Shown piece by piece: positions 52,703 through 61,898 of a stretch of 64,000 bases of DNA. The notes beneath the pieces were generated by a model. It was not told where the DNA came from, ran no database searches, and was given only the letters and a program-made list of their open reading frames with translations. Source of the stretch: Pandoraea oxalativorans (GTDB lineage: Bacteria; Pseudomonadota; Gammaproteobacteria; Burkholderiales; Burkholderiaceae). The DNA is taken from positions 1,116,001 through 1,180,000 of the forward strand of contig NZ_CP011253.3 of the NCBI RefSeq assembly GCF_000972785.3, read 5' to 3'. The translations under genes and the position numbers were made by a program. How positions within the stretch are numbered: position 1 is the stretch's first letter; every line of letters starts with the position of its first letter.

Positions 52703-54364
52703 TCAGGCGGCGCGCTCGCGCTTGTTTCCCAGACGCGACGCCAGCATGAGCAACGTGCCGCTCACGGCCATCGAGACGACGCCCATGGCCATGCCCTGAC
52801 CGATGGAGCCCTGCTCGAACTGACGCCAGATGAAGATCGAGACCGTCTGCACGCCGCTCGGTGCGAGCAGCAGCGAGGTCACGAGTTCGCGCGACGCAAT
52901 CGCAAACACGATCATCAGCGATGCGCCGAGCGCGGGCATCACCAGCGGCAGCGTGATGCGTCGCAGCGCGACACCTGCCGGTGCCCCGTGCACGCGCGCA
53001 GCGGCTTCGAGCGACGCCGCCGTCTGCCGCAGCGCAGCGCTCGTGTAGCGCACCGGATACGGCAGCAGCAGGCAACTGTATGAGAGCAGCAGAATGCCCC
53101 AGGTGTTGTAAGGCGTGACGGGCCAGAACGGCAGGTTCCACGCGAGGATCAGGCCCACGCCGACGACGATGCCCGGCAAGGCATGCGGCAACAGCGACAG
53201 GCCGTCGATCAGCACGCGGCCTCGCATCTTCGACTTCACGACGCACCACGCGCACAGAAAGCCCAACACGCCCGTGACGAGCGACGTGCCCAGCGCCAGC
53301 GACAGACTCGTCACCAACGCCTCAAGCCCTTCCGCGCCCTGACCGAGGAGCGCCGCGAAGTGCGCCGTCGTCAGGTTGGCGAGCGACAGGCCGCCCGAGA
53401 GCGTGCCCGAGAACGCCGTGGCGAGCACCGAGAACAGCGGTGCGACGGTAGCTACCAGCGCCACGAAGGCGAAGCCTAAGAGCACGAGACCTTTCCAGCG
53501 GCCCAGTTCGCGCGGAGGCGATGCGATGGGCTTGCCCGTTTGCGTTTCGAAGTCCTTGCCCGCCGCGAGCCGGTGTTGCAACACGAACGCGAGGAGTGCG
53601 AGCACCGCCAGTACGACCGACAGAATCGACGCGCCAGGCAGGTCGATCGGCCAGTCGGCGAAGCGGCCTTCGATGGACGTGACGAGTACGGAGAAACCGG
53701 CGCGCGCGCCGAGGGCGGCGGGGGCGCCGAACTCTTCGATGGCCATCGTGAACGCGAGCAACAGACTGGCCGCGAACGCTGGCAACGCGAGCGGCAGCGT
53801 CACTCGTGCGAACGCGCGCCACGCGGACGCACCATGCACGCGGGCAACATCCGCCAGCCGCGAGCCGGTGGTCGCGAGCGCGCGAGACACGGCGAAGTAG
53901 ACGACGGGAAAGATGTTGAGCGTCATCACGAAGACGAGGCCCGGCAGCGAGAACAGGAACTGTCCGGCGTCCAGGCCGGTGAGCTGCTGGGCGTAACCGC
54001 CCGTTTGCAGCAGCAGCATCCAGCCGAGTGCCGCGAGATATGGCGGCACGAGAAACGGCAGGAGGAAGCACAGATCCCAGAGCCGCGCGCCCGGCACGTA
54101 GAACAGGCCGCGCACTGCACCGAGCGCACCACCGACCAGCGCCGTGCCGAGCGCCACCGACACACCGAGTCTCAGCGTATTGGTGACGAGCGGCAGCGTG
54201 CTGTCATGTGACAGCGTGGGCCAGACAGCGGAGAAGGGGGCAGCGAACGACCCCTGCGCGAGATGCGGAAAAACAGCCTGTAACAGAACGAACGCGACGG
54301 GTAACGCCACCACGACGGCGAGTGCTGCCACGGTCGCCGTCGGCAGTAGTCGGAGCGATTTCAC
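52703..54364 (-). CDS. ABC importer permease, two fused FbpB-type domains
   Basis: The 553-residue protein has about 12 membrane helices and two EAA loops (VHGASAWRAFARVTLPLALPA and VHGAPAGVALRRITLPLVMPA), the double-domain layout of ferric-ion (FbpB/AfuB) and phosphonate-type permeases. The start is GTG 54364, which overlaps the binding-protein stop (GTGA). The frame is open further upstream, but that part is out-of-frame shadow of the binding protein. The substrate follows from the binding protein and is probably Fe(III) or a phosphonate. Confidence 0.88.
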   Translation of the reverse strand: MKSLRLLPTATVAALAVVVALPVAFVLLQAVFPHLAQGSFAAPFSAVWPTLSHDSTLPLVTNTLRLGVSVALGTALVGGALGAVRGLFYVPGARLWDLCFLLPFLVPPYLAALGWMLLLQTGGYAQQLTGLDAGQFLFSLPGLVFVMTLNIFPVVYFAVSRALATTGSRLADVARVHGASAWRAFARVTLPLALPAFAASLLLAFTMAIEEFGAPAALGARAGFSVLVTSIEGRFADWPIDLPGASILSVVLAVLALLAFVLQHRLAAGKDFETQTGKPIASPPRELGRWKGLVLLGFAFVALVATVAPLFSVLATAFSGTLSGGLSLANLTTAHFAALLGQGAEGLEALVTSLSLALGTSLVTGVLGFLCAWCVVKSKMRGRVLIDGLSLLPHALPGIVVGVGLILAWNLPFWPVTPYNTWGILLLSYSCLLLPYPVRYTSAALRQTAASLEAAARVHGAPAGVALRRITLPLVMPALGASLMIVFAIASRELVTSLLLAPSGVQTVSIFIWRQFEQGSIGQGMAMGVVSMAVSGTLLMLASRLGNKRERAA

Positions 54365-55338
54365 CGTGAGTGCTGGCCGTTGAGTTTGGCGAAACGTGCG
54401 AGGACGTCGGCGCGCGAGGTGCTCGACGATTGCGCGTCGCCTTGGGGCAGCAGACGCAGATCCCTGAACGACGCGCGCTTGATGGCGATGTCTTCGCGGG
54501 CCGGAATCAGCCACGCTTCGGCGACCATCTGCTGGCCTTCCTCCGAGAGCACGTAATCGATGAACTGGCGCGCTTCGTTCTGCTGCTTCGACGTGTTCAG
54601 AATCATCATGGGACGCGGCGCGATGACCGTGCCGCTCGTCGGGAAGATCACCTTCACGGCTTCGCCCTGTGCGGCGGCGGCATAGGCGACGTAGTCGACT
54701 GCACCGAACACGGCGGCCTTCGCACCTTGCAGCACCGGGTTGAGCGCCTGAGCGTTCGGGCCGGACACCACCATGCCGTTTTGCTTCAGATCGTCGAACA
54801 GCTTCCACGCCTCGCTGCCCAGACGCGCTTGCAGACCCAGCAGCAGATCGGCGGACGCACCCGAGAGGGCCGGGTCAGGCATCGTCACGAGATTGCGGTA
54901 GACGGGCTTGGTCAGATCGCGCCAGTCATGCGGTTCCGGCGTGCCCGACCTGGCGTTCCAGACGATGCCGAGCGCGGAGAGGCCTTGCGCGACGTAATGC
55001 GTCGTCTTGAACGGGGTCGGCACGCGCGAGGCGTTGGCACTCTGAAACGGGGCGAGCCAGCCGCGCTTTTCGAGATCCTGCGCGGTGTCCCACGAGGCCG
55101 AGATAAGCACGTCGGCACGCGGGTTGGCCTGTTCGGCTTCGATGCGCGCCATCACCTTGCCGGTCGTGGCTTGAAATACATCGACTTTGATGCCGGTCTT
55201 CTTCTCGAAACCTGCAGCGAGCTTCTTGCTGAGGTTGCCGGGGCCGGCGGTATAGACGGTCAGCGCGTGCGCGTGCTGAACGCCAACGCTTGCAGCAAAG
55301 GCCATGGTGAGTGTCGCGATAATTTTGCGGTGGAGCAT
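54361..55338 (-). CDS. ABC importer periplasmic binding protein, Fe(III)/phosphonate type
   Basis: The 325-residue precursor has a signal peptide (about 1-25, ending near HAHA). The mature part begins LTVYTAGPGNLSKKLAAGFEKKTGIKVDVFQ, typical of the FbpA/AfuA and 2-aminoethylphosphonate-binding group. DVLISASWDTAQDLEKRG and a later TSGTVIAPRPMMIL are family features. I cannot tell iron from phosphonate by sequence alone. The stop overlaps the permease start, and the start lies 6 bases after the ATPase stop. Confidence 0.86.
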   Translation of the reverse strand: MLHRKIIATLTMAFAASVGVQHAHALTVYTAGPGNLSKKLAAGFEKKTGIKVDVFQATTGKVMARIEAEQANPRADVLISASWDTAQDLEKRGWLAPFQSANASRVPTPFKTTHYVAQGLSALGIVWNARSGTPEPHDWRDLTKPVYRNLVTMPDPALSGASADLLLGLQARLGSEAWKLFDDLKQNGMVVSGPNAQALNPVLQGAKAAVFGAVDYVAYAAAAQGEAVKVIFPTSGTVIAPRPMMILNTSKQQNEARQFIDYVLSEEGQQMVAEAWLIPAREDIAIKRASFRDLRLLPQGDAQSSSTSRADVLARFAKLNGQHSR

Positions 55339-55344
55339 TATGGG

Positions 55345-56043
55345 CTACCTCGTAATACGTTTGTCAACGCGCCCGTGGGCGAGGATCACGATCTGGTCGG
55401 CCAGCGCCTCGGCTTCTTCACGGTCATGAGTGACATAGACGGCGGTGGTGCCAAGGCGCGAGAGCAGCGCGCCGATATCGGCGCACAAACGCGTGCGCAG
55501 ATCGCGGTCGAGGTTGGATAGCGGTTCGTCGAACAGCAGCAGGCGCGGCGCCGAGACGATGGCGCGCGCGAGGGCAACGCGCTGCTGCTGGCCGCCGGAG
55601 AGCGCCTGCGGGCGGCGGGCGCCCAGACCGGCAAGGCCAACGAGCGTGAGCGCCTCGTCGACGCGCTCGGCGCGCTCCGTGCGCTTCACACCGCGCATCT
55701 CGAGCGGGAACGCGACGTTGGCGGCCACACTCATGTGCGGCCACAGGGCGTAGTCCTGAAAGACCATGCCGAGCGAGCGCAGCTCGGGGGCGTGGCAGAC
55801 GCTGGCGCTGGCGACAACGGTATCGTCGAAACGGATTTCGCCCCCGGTGGGGGCGAGCAGACCGGCGAGCAGTTTGAGCAGCGTGCTCTTGCCGCATCCG
55901 GAGGGGCCGAGCAAAGCGGTCGTGGTGCCGGCCGGGACATCGATGTCGATGCCGTCGAGCACGCGCGCTGCACCGAAAGTCTGGTGCAGCGCGCGCAGCG
56001 ACACGGCGACGCCTTGCGGCGCAGGCAGAGCGTCGCTCGTCAT
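55345..56043 (-). CDS. ABC importer ATPase
   Basis: The 232-residue ATPase has Walker A GPSGCGKST, Q-loop VFQDYALWPHMSV, signature LSGGQQQR, Walker B LLLFDEP and the H-loop in VTHDREEA. It lacks the C-terminal TOBE extension found in many FbpC/PotA proteins. Its ATG shares one base with the porin stop (TGATG), so expression is coupled to the porin upstream. It powers the adjacent permease. Confidence 0.93.
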   Translation of the reverse strand: MTSDALPAPQGVAVSLRALHQTFGAARVLDGIDIDVPAGTTTALLGPSGCGKSTLLKLLAGLLAPTGGEIRFDDTVVASASVCHAPELRSLGMVFQDYALWPHMSVAANVAFPLEMRGVKRTERAERVDEALTLVGLAGLGARRPQALSGGQQQRVALARAIVSAPRLLLFDEPLSNLDRDLRTRLCADIGALLSRLGTTAVYVTHDREEAEALADQIVILAHGRVDKRITR

Positions 56044-57179
56044 CAGAACGTGTGCTTGATACCGGCCATCGTGCCGAACTGGTTCTTCCCGGCGATGACG
56101 TTGGTGCCGAAACCGTTCAGACCGAGATCGGAGCCGTTGCGGTTCACGACGTAGCCCATGTTGACGTAGACGTCCGTACGCTTCGAGAAGCTGTAGTCGG
56201 CGCTGACCTGGAACGACAGCGGGTCGCGGTTCGTGCCGTAGAAGTCCTGATACATGGCGGTGGCCGACAGGTCGAGCGCCGGCGTGGCGTGCCAGGTGGA
56301 GCCGATCCAGTAGTAGCTCGACGCTTCCACCGGACTCTTGTTCAGGGCCGAGAGGTGGATGGCCTTGGCGTTCAGGTAACGGTAGCCGACGTAAAGATCG
56401 ACGCTTTGCAGCGAGTACTGCACGGCCGCCGCGATACGGCGGTCCATGTTGCCTTCATAGCCACCGACCTTCGAGGTCATGGCTGCGTTGGGCAGGGTCG
56501 AGCCGCCGTTTTTCTGGTCGTAAGCGATCACGAACGAGAGCGGGCCGTTGGCGTAGCGCACGCCAGCGTCGACGACTTGCGCGCGACGGTTGTCGCCCGG
56601 CGTGGTGCTGGCCGCGCCGAAGCTCACATCGTCGTACCCCTTCGAGTACTGGACCATCGCTTCGAAGTCGCCGACTTTGGCGCTGTAGCGAAGGCTGTTG
56701 TCGAGACGGTCGGAGAACGCCGTGTCCTGCATCTTGATGGCGTACACGGCGTTGTTGAGCGGGTTGAACTTGCTGACCCAGTCGAGGAACACACCGCCCT
56801 GGCGGCCGATCGTGACGGTGCCGAACGACTTGTTCGACAGGCCGACGTAGGCCAGACGACCGAATTCGCGGCCGCCCTGAAGCGATTGGCCGTTACCGAG
56901 GTTGAAGCCGTTTTCGAGCAGGAACAACGCTTTGTTGCCGCCACCGAGGTCTTCGGCGCCCTTCAGGCCCCAGCGCGAACCGGCGAGGTTGCCCGATGTG
57001 ACGCGTGTGAGACTCACGGCGCTGCCCGCAGTGTTCTTGTCGGCGTTGGTGAGGAATTCGACGCCCGAGTCGATCAAGCCGTAGAGCTGAACGTTTGACT
57101 GGGCCAGAGCGGGCATGGGCAGGCTGCTGGCGAACGCCAGGCAGCACCCTGCCGCCGCGATGCGGAGGTTGGGTTTCAT
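56043..57179 (-). CDS. Gram-negative trimeric porin, first gene of the ABC operon
   Basis: The 378-residue precursor has a signal peptide (LRIAAAGCCLAFASSLPMPA, cleaved near ALAQS). The porin N-terminus SNVQLYGLIDSGVEF follows, and the C-terminal strand ends in KHTF. AAAGAGGACC supports ATG 57179. The TGATG overlap with the ATPase gene links outer-membrane and inner-membrane steps of one uptake route, which suggests that this porin is specific for the importer substrate. Confidence 0.92.
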   Translation of the reverse strand: MKPNLRIAAAGCCLAFASSLPMPALAQSNVQLYGLIDSGVEFLTNADKNTAGSAVSLTRVTSGNLAGSRWGLKGAEDLGGGNKALFLLENGFNLGNGQSLQGGREFGRLAYVGLSNKSFGTVTIGRQGGVFLDWVSKFNPLNNAVYAIKMQDTAFSDRLDNSLRYSAKVGDFEAMVQYSKGYDDVSFGAASTTPGDNRRAQVVDAGVRYANGPLSFVIAYDQKNGGSTLPNAAMTSKVGGYEGNMDRRIAAAVQYSLQSVDLYVGYRYLNAKAIHLSALNKSPVEASSYYWIGSTWHATPALDLSATAMYQDFYGTNRDPLSFQVSADYSFSKRTDVYVNMGYVVNRNGSDLGLNGFGTNVIAGKNQFGTMAGIKHTF

Positions 57180-57327
57180 TTCAAGGTCCTCTTTGGGATT
57201 AAATTGAGCCGCCAATGTAAGCGGCCAACATGTCGCGAACATGACAATGTGTCGTCGTCCGAAAGAGGGGGCTTGCTAGATGCGCAACAACGCAGAGGGG
57301 CAGGCAGAGGGGAGATGTGGGAGCCGC

Positions 57328-57381
57328 GTTATTTATTTGCAAAAACTCAAACGATCACAGCAGTTTCTGCAAATAAACAAC
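57328..57381. promoter_or_regulatory. AT-rich 14-bp inverted repeat upstream of the porin-ABC operon
   Basis: GTTATTTATTTGCA (57328-57341) and TGCAAATAAACAAC (57368-57381) match at 13 of 14 pairs with a 26-base spacer. It lies about 150-200 bases upstream of the porin start and 27 bases after the histidine-kinase stop. It is either an operator or a long-loop terminator. Confidence 0.5.
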
Positions 57382-57407
57382 GCAGGCGACAAGAAGATTG
57401 TGCGCTG

Positions 57408-58706
57408 TCAGGCGGGCGGTGCTGGCAACGTGATCGTGAAGCGGGCGCCGCCGAGTGGCGAGGTGTCGACGCGCACGCGGCCGCCGTGGAGCAGGGCGAT
57501 GCGACGCACAATGGCCAGACCCAGGCCGAAGCCGCCCGTCGCGCGGTTGCGGCTGCTGTCCAGGCGGTGGAACGGCTCGAAGATGCGGGCTCGCTCGGCT
57601 GTCGGGACCCCCTCACCATCGTCGTCGACGTAAATCATCACCTCGCCGTTCTCGCATGTCCGCGCGCCGCAGACGATGCGTCGCGACGTATGCCGCATCG
57701 CATTGTTGAGCAGGTTCTGTACCGCACGCGCCATCAGCTTGGGCTCCACCTCCACACGATCCGCGCCCGGCTCGGCGGCGATGTCCAGCGCAATCGAGCG
57801 CGTCGCCAGCACCTCCGTGCAATTCGCCGCAAGGCTGTCGAACATCAGGCGCAACGACACCGTCTGTCGCATCGGGGGCGCCGTGATCTGGTCGAGTCGC
57901 GCCAGCGAAAGCAACTCCGTTACCAGTTCGTCCAACTCGCGGATATCGCCCTTGAGTGCGTTGATCCGGTCGTCTGCGTCCGGTTCCTGACGCCGTTGCT
58001 GCAAGATCTCCAGCCCGAAATCCAGTCGCGCGATCGGTGTGCGCAACTCGTGCGACACGGCATTGATCATGTCTTTCTGCGCTTTGATGGACCGCTCGAT
58101 ACGGTCGGCCATGGTGTTGAACACGCGCACCAGCGCGGTCAGATTCGAAAATCGCGACACCTTGGCACGTGAGCTGAAATCGCCTTCGCCGAAGCGAATT
58201 GCCGCGCGATTGAGCGATTGCAGATCGGACCAGTACCAGCGCACCCAGGTCAACACGGAGATCAGCATGAGTACGGCCACCACGGCATAGGCAAGGTAGT
58301 TGATCTGTTTCATGCTCAGATCGGTCCCGCTTGCCGAAGTCAGAACCCACTGCGAGTTGCGCAGGCGCATGGCGTAGTGTTCGCCGTCGGTGCCGTTCAC
58401 GATGGGCAGCCCCGCTTCGAGATCCTGGCGAAGGTACTCGCGCTCTACCGGTAAGTCCTTGAGCGGTTGCAGGGTCAGGATGTCCTGTGTCTTCGACGCA
58501 AATTCGCTCACGAATTTCGGCCACTCGGATTCCGGAATCTCACCGAGCTTCTCATTGATCAGCCATGCATAACCGCCCAGTTGCATCTGCGCCGAGCGGT
58601 TCATGGTGTCCAGAAACAGATGACCGAACGTGTAGGTGATGAGCAGAATCGACGCCACGATAGAGATGCCGACCAGCGCGTACAGCTTCAATAGGACGCG
58701 AAACAT
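57408..58706 (-). CDS. Sensor histidine kinase (RstB-like)
   Basis: The 432-residue membrane kinase has two membrane segments (about 9-30 and 138-158), a periplasmic sensor loop of about 105 residues and HAMP. Its H box is VSHELRTPIARL, with the phosphorylated His near residue 245. The N box is LLNNAMRH, with DDDGEGVP and GFGLGLAIV for the ATPase part. ATG 58706 follows GGGAGAA. It is encoded 41 bases after its response regulator. The adjacent mipA gene may be a target. Confidence 0.9.
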   Translation of the reverse strand: MFRVLLKLYALVGISIVASILLITYTFGHLFLDTMNRSAQMQLGGYAWLINEKLGEIPESEWPKFVSEFASKTQDILTLQPLKDLPVEREYLRQDLEAGLPIVNGTDGEHYAMRLRNSQWVLTSASGTDLSMKQINYLAYAVVAVLMLISVLTWVRWYWSDLQSLNRAAIRFGEGDFSSRAKVSRFSNLTALVRVFNTMADRIERSIKAQKDMINAVSHELRTPIARLDFGLEILQQRRQEPDADDRINALKGDIRELDELVTELLSLARLDQITAPPMRQTVSLRLMFDSLAANCTEVLATRSIALDIAAEPGADRVEVEPKLMARAVQNLLNNAMRHTSRRIVCGARTCENGEVMIYVDDDGEGVPTAERARIFEPFHRLDSSRNRATGGFGLGLAIVRRIALLHGGRVRVDTSPLGGARFTITLPAPPA

Positions 58707-58747
58707 GCCCCAGTTCTCCCTTGCATTCCAGTGGGCATTGATACCCT

Positions 58748-59452
58748 TCAACTTTCCCAGGCCGAGGGGCTGAAAAGATAGCCCCGGCCCCAAACCGTCT
58801 TGATGCGCTGCGGTTCACCGTCCGTGTCTTCGAAGCGTTTGCGCAACCGGTAAATGCCCACGTCCACGGTGCGGTCGATGCCGTCGAATTCGATGCCACG
58901 CAACTGCTGGAGGATCTCGTCGCGCGTAACGACTCGCCCTGCGCCGCGCGCCAATATCAGGAGAAGACTGAACTCATTGGACTTGAGCTCGACCGTTGCG
59001 CCGCGCCAGAACACCATTCGGTCGCGTGGCACGATGCGCAACTGGCCGAACGCGAGTCCGTCGTCGTTCTCGATCTCCAGCTCGGTGCTCGGCACGACAC
59101 GCCGTAACAGCGCCCGAAGTCGCGCCAGCAGCAAACGCGGCTCGACCGGCTTGACGACGTAATCGTCCGCCCCGACTTCCAGACCCGCCACCTGATCGTA
59201 GGTGTCTTCGCGCGCAGTGAGAATCAGGATCGGCGTGGCGCTCACCGCACGCAACTGGCGGCAAATTTCCATGCCGTCCATTCCCGGCAGCATCAGATCG
59301 AGGATCACGATGTCCGGCGAAGACGCGCGAAACCGCTCCAGCGCGCGCGAGCCGTCGCCCACGACTATTACTTCGAAGCGGTAAGCGTGCAGATACTCGG
59401 TAACGAGTGCGGCAAGGCGTGCATCGTCTTCGACCAGCAAGACTCGATACAT
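58748..59452 (-). CDS. OmpR-family response regulator (RstA-like)
   Basis: The 234-residue protein has a receiver domain (DD pair at the N-terminus, phosphoacceptor Asp in IVILDLMLPGMDG, conserved Lys in VVKPVEPR). A winged-helix OmpR domain ends in VGIYRLRKRF and TVWGRGYLF. ATG 59452 is preceded by AGGAA. A TTG 18 bases upstream is less likely. It is divergent from mipA and shares a 294-base promoter region that contains a perfect 22-bp inverted repeat (59588-59609). Confidence 0.92.
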   Translation of the reverse strand: MYRVLLVEDDARLAALVTEYLHAYRFEVIVVGDGSRALERFRASSPDIVILDLMLPGMDGMEICRQLRAVSATPILILTAREDTYDQVAGLEVGADDYVVKPVEPRLLLARLRALLRRVVPSTELEIENDDGLAFGQLRIVPRDRMVFWRGATVELKSNEFSLLLILARGAGRVVTRDEILQQLRGIEFDGIDRTVDVGIYRLRKRFEDTDGEPQRIKTVWGRGYLFSPSAWES

Positions 59453-59587
59453 GGTCGTTATTCCTGTCAATTTTTCTGTGCCACCTGGTTTTCCACGTCC
59501 GGCTTCCAGCGCCCGATGCCCGGAAGCACTCCCGTGAGGCGCATTTTACTGCCCCGGATGCCCGTCAGGCGGGCGTTTCAAACCTGC

Positions 59588-59609
59588 GAACAAATGAAAA
59601 CATTTGTTC
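59588..59609. promoter_or_regulatory. Inverted repeat between the response-regulator and mipA genes
   Basis: GAACAAATG (59588-59596) and CATTTGTTC (59601-59609) pair perfectly around AAAA. It is a probable operator in the divergent promoter region, possibly bound by the adjacent OmpR-type regulator. Confidence 0.6.
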
Positions 59610-59746
59610 ACAACTCTCCTAAATCGGATAACAGCCACGCGAAGGCTTCTTGCCTACCATGCGTTCAACTTGCGATCCGTGCGCAGATCGCAATGCCAAG
59701 TTCCGATTTCCCAGTGCCGAAACACATCGAATTTTGTAGGAGTGCC

Positions 59747-60661
59747 ATGAAAAGCCGTCTCGCCAGCCCCCTCCGTCGTCTTCGCGACCATCGAAGCCAT
59801 TGCGGCAACCGCCATTTGCGTCCTCTCGTGGCAGTGGCGGCAGCCGGGGCGGCGAGCGTGCTGTTCGCTGGTGCCGTATCGTCCGCCTTCGCGGTCGAAC
59901 CCGCGCGATACAGCGGCATTCAGCCTGACCAGAGTCTGCCCACGAACGCGGCGGATAGCGGCTACGAATTTACCCTCGGCGGCGGCGTGGGTGTCTCGCC
60001 GCGCTACATGGGCAGCGACGAATATCGTGCGACGCCCGCGCTGAACCTTGCGCTGCAAACGCCTTTTGGCGTGTTCATCGGCCTGAGCGGCATCGGCTAT
60101 CGCCTGTCGCTGCCCGCCGGCTTCTTCGTATCTGCGGCACTGTCCTATGACGACGGACGCAAGGACGACCCCAAAGGGCTCGACTCCGGTTCGAAGAAGC
60201 TGCGCGGCATGGGCGACATCAAGGGCTCGCTGTTCACCACGCTGCAAGCTGGCTACACGATCAGCGATCTTGCGGTCGTGAGTGTTGCAACCGATATTCC
60301 GCTGACCAACCGCGATCGCGGCAACATCTACCGCTTCGCGGTCGATAGCGTGGTCTACAAGTCGGCTACCGATTCCGTCGGCATCGGCGCGAGCGCGCAC
60401 TTCGCCAGCGGCAAGTACGCCCAAACCTATTTCGGCGTGACGGCCAACCAGAGCCTGAACTCCGGCTTCGGCCAGTATGCGCCCGGCGGCGGCCTTTACG
60501 GCGTGAGCCTGACGGCGAACTGGACGCACAAATTCACCAAGCACTGGAGCACGACGGTCGCGGGTGGCGTGATGCGCTACACCGGTAACGCGGCCAAGAG
60601 CCCCGTCGTCTTCAACAAGACCAACTATCAGGCCGCGGCCACGCTCGATTACACGTTCTGA
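59747..60661 (+). CDS. MipA/OmpV-family outer-membrane protein
   Basis: The 304-residue precursor has a long basic N-terminal region and a hydrophobic signal segment (about 27-49). The MipA/OmpV beta-barrel follows (EFTLGGGVGVSPRYMGSDEY, GIGYRLSLPAGFFVSAAL) and ends in DYTF. TAGGAG fixes ATG 59747. In other proteobacteria mipA is frequently next to, and induced by, an RstAB- or CpxAR-like two-component system, as here. Confidence 0.9.
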   Translation: MKSRLASPLRRLRDHRSHCGNRHLRPLVAVAAAGAASVLFAGAVSSAFAVEPARYSGIQPDQSLPTNAADSGYEFTLGGGVGVSPRYMGSDEYRATPALNLALQTPFGVFIGLSGIGYRLSLPAGFFVSAALSYDDGRKDDPKGLDSGSKKLRGMGDIKGSLFTTLQAGYTISDLAVVSVATDIPLTNRDRGNIYRFAVDSVVYKSATDSVGIGASAHFASGKYAQTYFGVTANQSLNSGFGQYAPGGGLYGVSLTANWTHKFTKHWSTTVAGGVMRYTGNAAKSPVVFNKTNYQAAATLDYTF

Positions 60662-60703
60662 TCGGGCGATCTGCGACGCATATCGTTCTGTGAGGCCATC
60701 GCC

Positions 60704-61810
60704 ATGCGAATTCTCGTCACCGGCAGTACCGGTTTTGTAGGCGGCGCCGTTGTCGCCCAACTTCTGAAGGACGGCTTCGGTCCGTCGTTGTTGCTGCTCG
60801 TGCGTGCGCGCTCGAGCAGCGACGGTCTTGCCCGTGTACGCGCCGCAATGGACCGTTTTCGCGTGGCACCCGTGCATCGGCTGACGCTCACCGAAACGAA
60901 CATCGTTTGCGGCGATCTGGCGCAGCCGGTGACGTTCGTCGACGACCCGCGCATGCGTCGCGTCACGCACGTCATTCACGCCGGGGCGATTGCGAGCTTC
61001 TCGGCGCATCCGCAACTCGATACCGTCAACGTGACCGGGACGTTGGCACTGGCGCGCGCGGTCGCGGCGTCGCCGGTGCTGGAGCGGTTCGTTCACGTCG
61101 GCACCGCCATGGCGTGCGGGGACGCGTTGTCCGGCTTGGTGAAGGAGTCGCACGAGCTGGCGCTCGCGGATCATCAGGTGGTGGCCTACACGGCGTCGAA
61201 GGCGGAGGCCGAGCGGCGTCTGCGCAGCGAGTGGCCAGCCCTGCCGCTGGTGATCGCGCGACCGTCCATCGTGGTGGGGCATACCCGCCTCGGGTGTGAG
61301 CCGTCGGGCAGCATTTTCTGGATGTTCCGGATGGTGCAGTTGCTGGGCGCGTTCACGTGCGGGCTCGACGACCGTCTGGACGTCGTGCCGGTCGATTACT
61401 GCGCCGATGCGCTCATCGATCTCGCGTTCCTGCCCGGACTGCGTCACGATCTGTATCACGTGTCGGCGGGCGAGGGCAGTGCGCGCACGATTCGCGAAAT
61501 CGAGGCGGCGCTGGCCAGAGCGCGCGGCGTGGCGCCCCTTGGCGAGCGCTTCCGCCACATTGGCGACGCGGAGATCGACCGGCTGACGCCTGCGTTGGCG
61601 CGTCAGTTAGGGCATGGCAACAGCCGTCTGATGGCGAAGGCGTTGCATCGCTACGGCGCGTTCGCGGCGCTCGATTATGTGTTCGACAACCGTCGTCTGC
61701 TCGGTGAGGGTACGCCCCCGCCGCCCGCAGTGACCGATTATCTGGACGTGTGCGTGCGGTCGTCGGAAGCGACTTCCGTTGCAGAACAGATGGCGTGGGA
61801 TTTCAAATGA
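60704..61810 (+). CDS. NAD(P)-binding SDR, thioester-reductase-like
   Basis: The 368-residue extended SDR has ILVTGSTGFVGGAVVAQLL (GxxGxxG) and the catalytic YTASK with an upstream Ser/Thr (HVGTAMACGD). It resembles the NAD-binding-4 reductases (thioester reductase and fatty acyl-CoA reductase group) more than sugar epimerases. The substrate is unknown. It starts 42 bases after mipA and may share its transcript. Confidence 0.78.
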   Translation: MRILVTGSTGFVGGAVVAQLLKDGFGPSLLLLVRARSSSDGLARVRAAMDRFRVAPVHRLTLTETNIVCGDLAQPVTFVDDPRMRRVTHVIHAGAIASFSAHPQLDTVNVTGTLALARAVAASPVLERFVHVGTAMACGDALSGLVKESHELALADHQVVAYTASKAEAERRLRSEWPALPLVIARPSIVVGHTRLGCEPSGSIFWMFRMVQLLGAFTCGLDDRLDVVPVDYCADALIDLAFLPGLRHDLYHVSAGEGSARTIREIEAALARARGVAPLGERFRHIGDAEIDRLTPALARQLGHGNSRLMAKALHRYGAFAALDYVFDNRRLLGEGTPPPPAVTDYLDVCVRSSEATSVAEQMAWDFK

Positions 61811-61898
61811 GGCCGTAGGAGATCGGCCTGACGCGCCGGTCCGGTTCTTAGCGATGCGACGAGTGCCGTGCGGCGCACGATGGGGTCGTTGTCACGTG

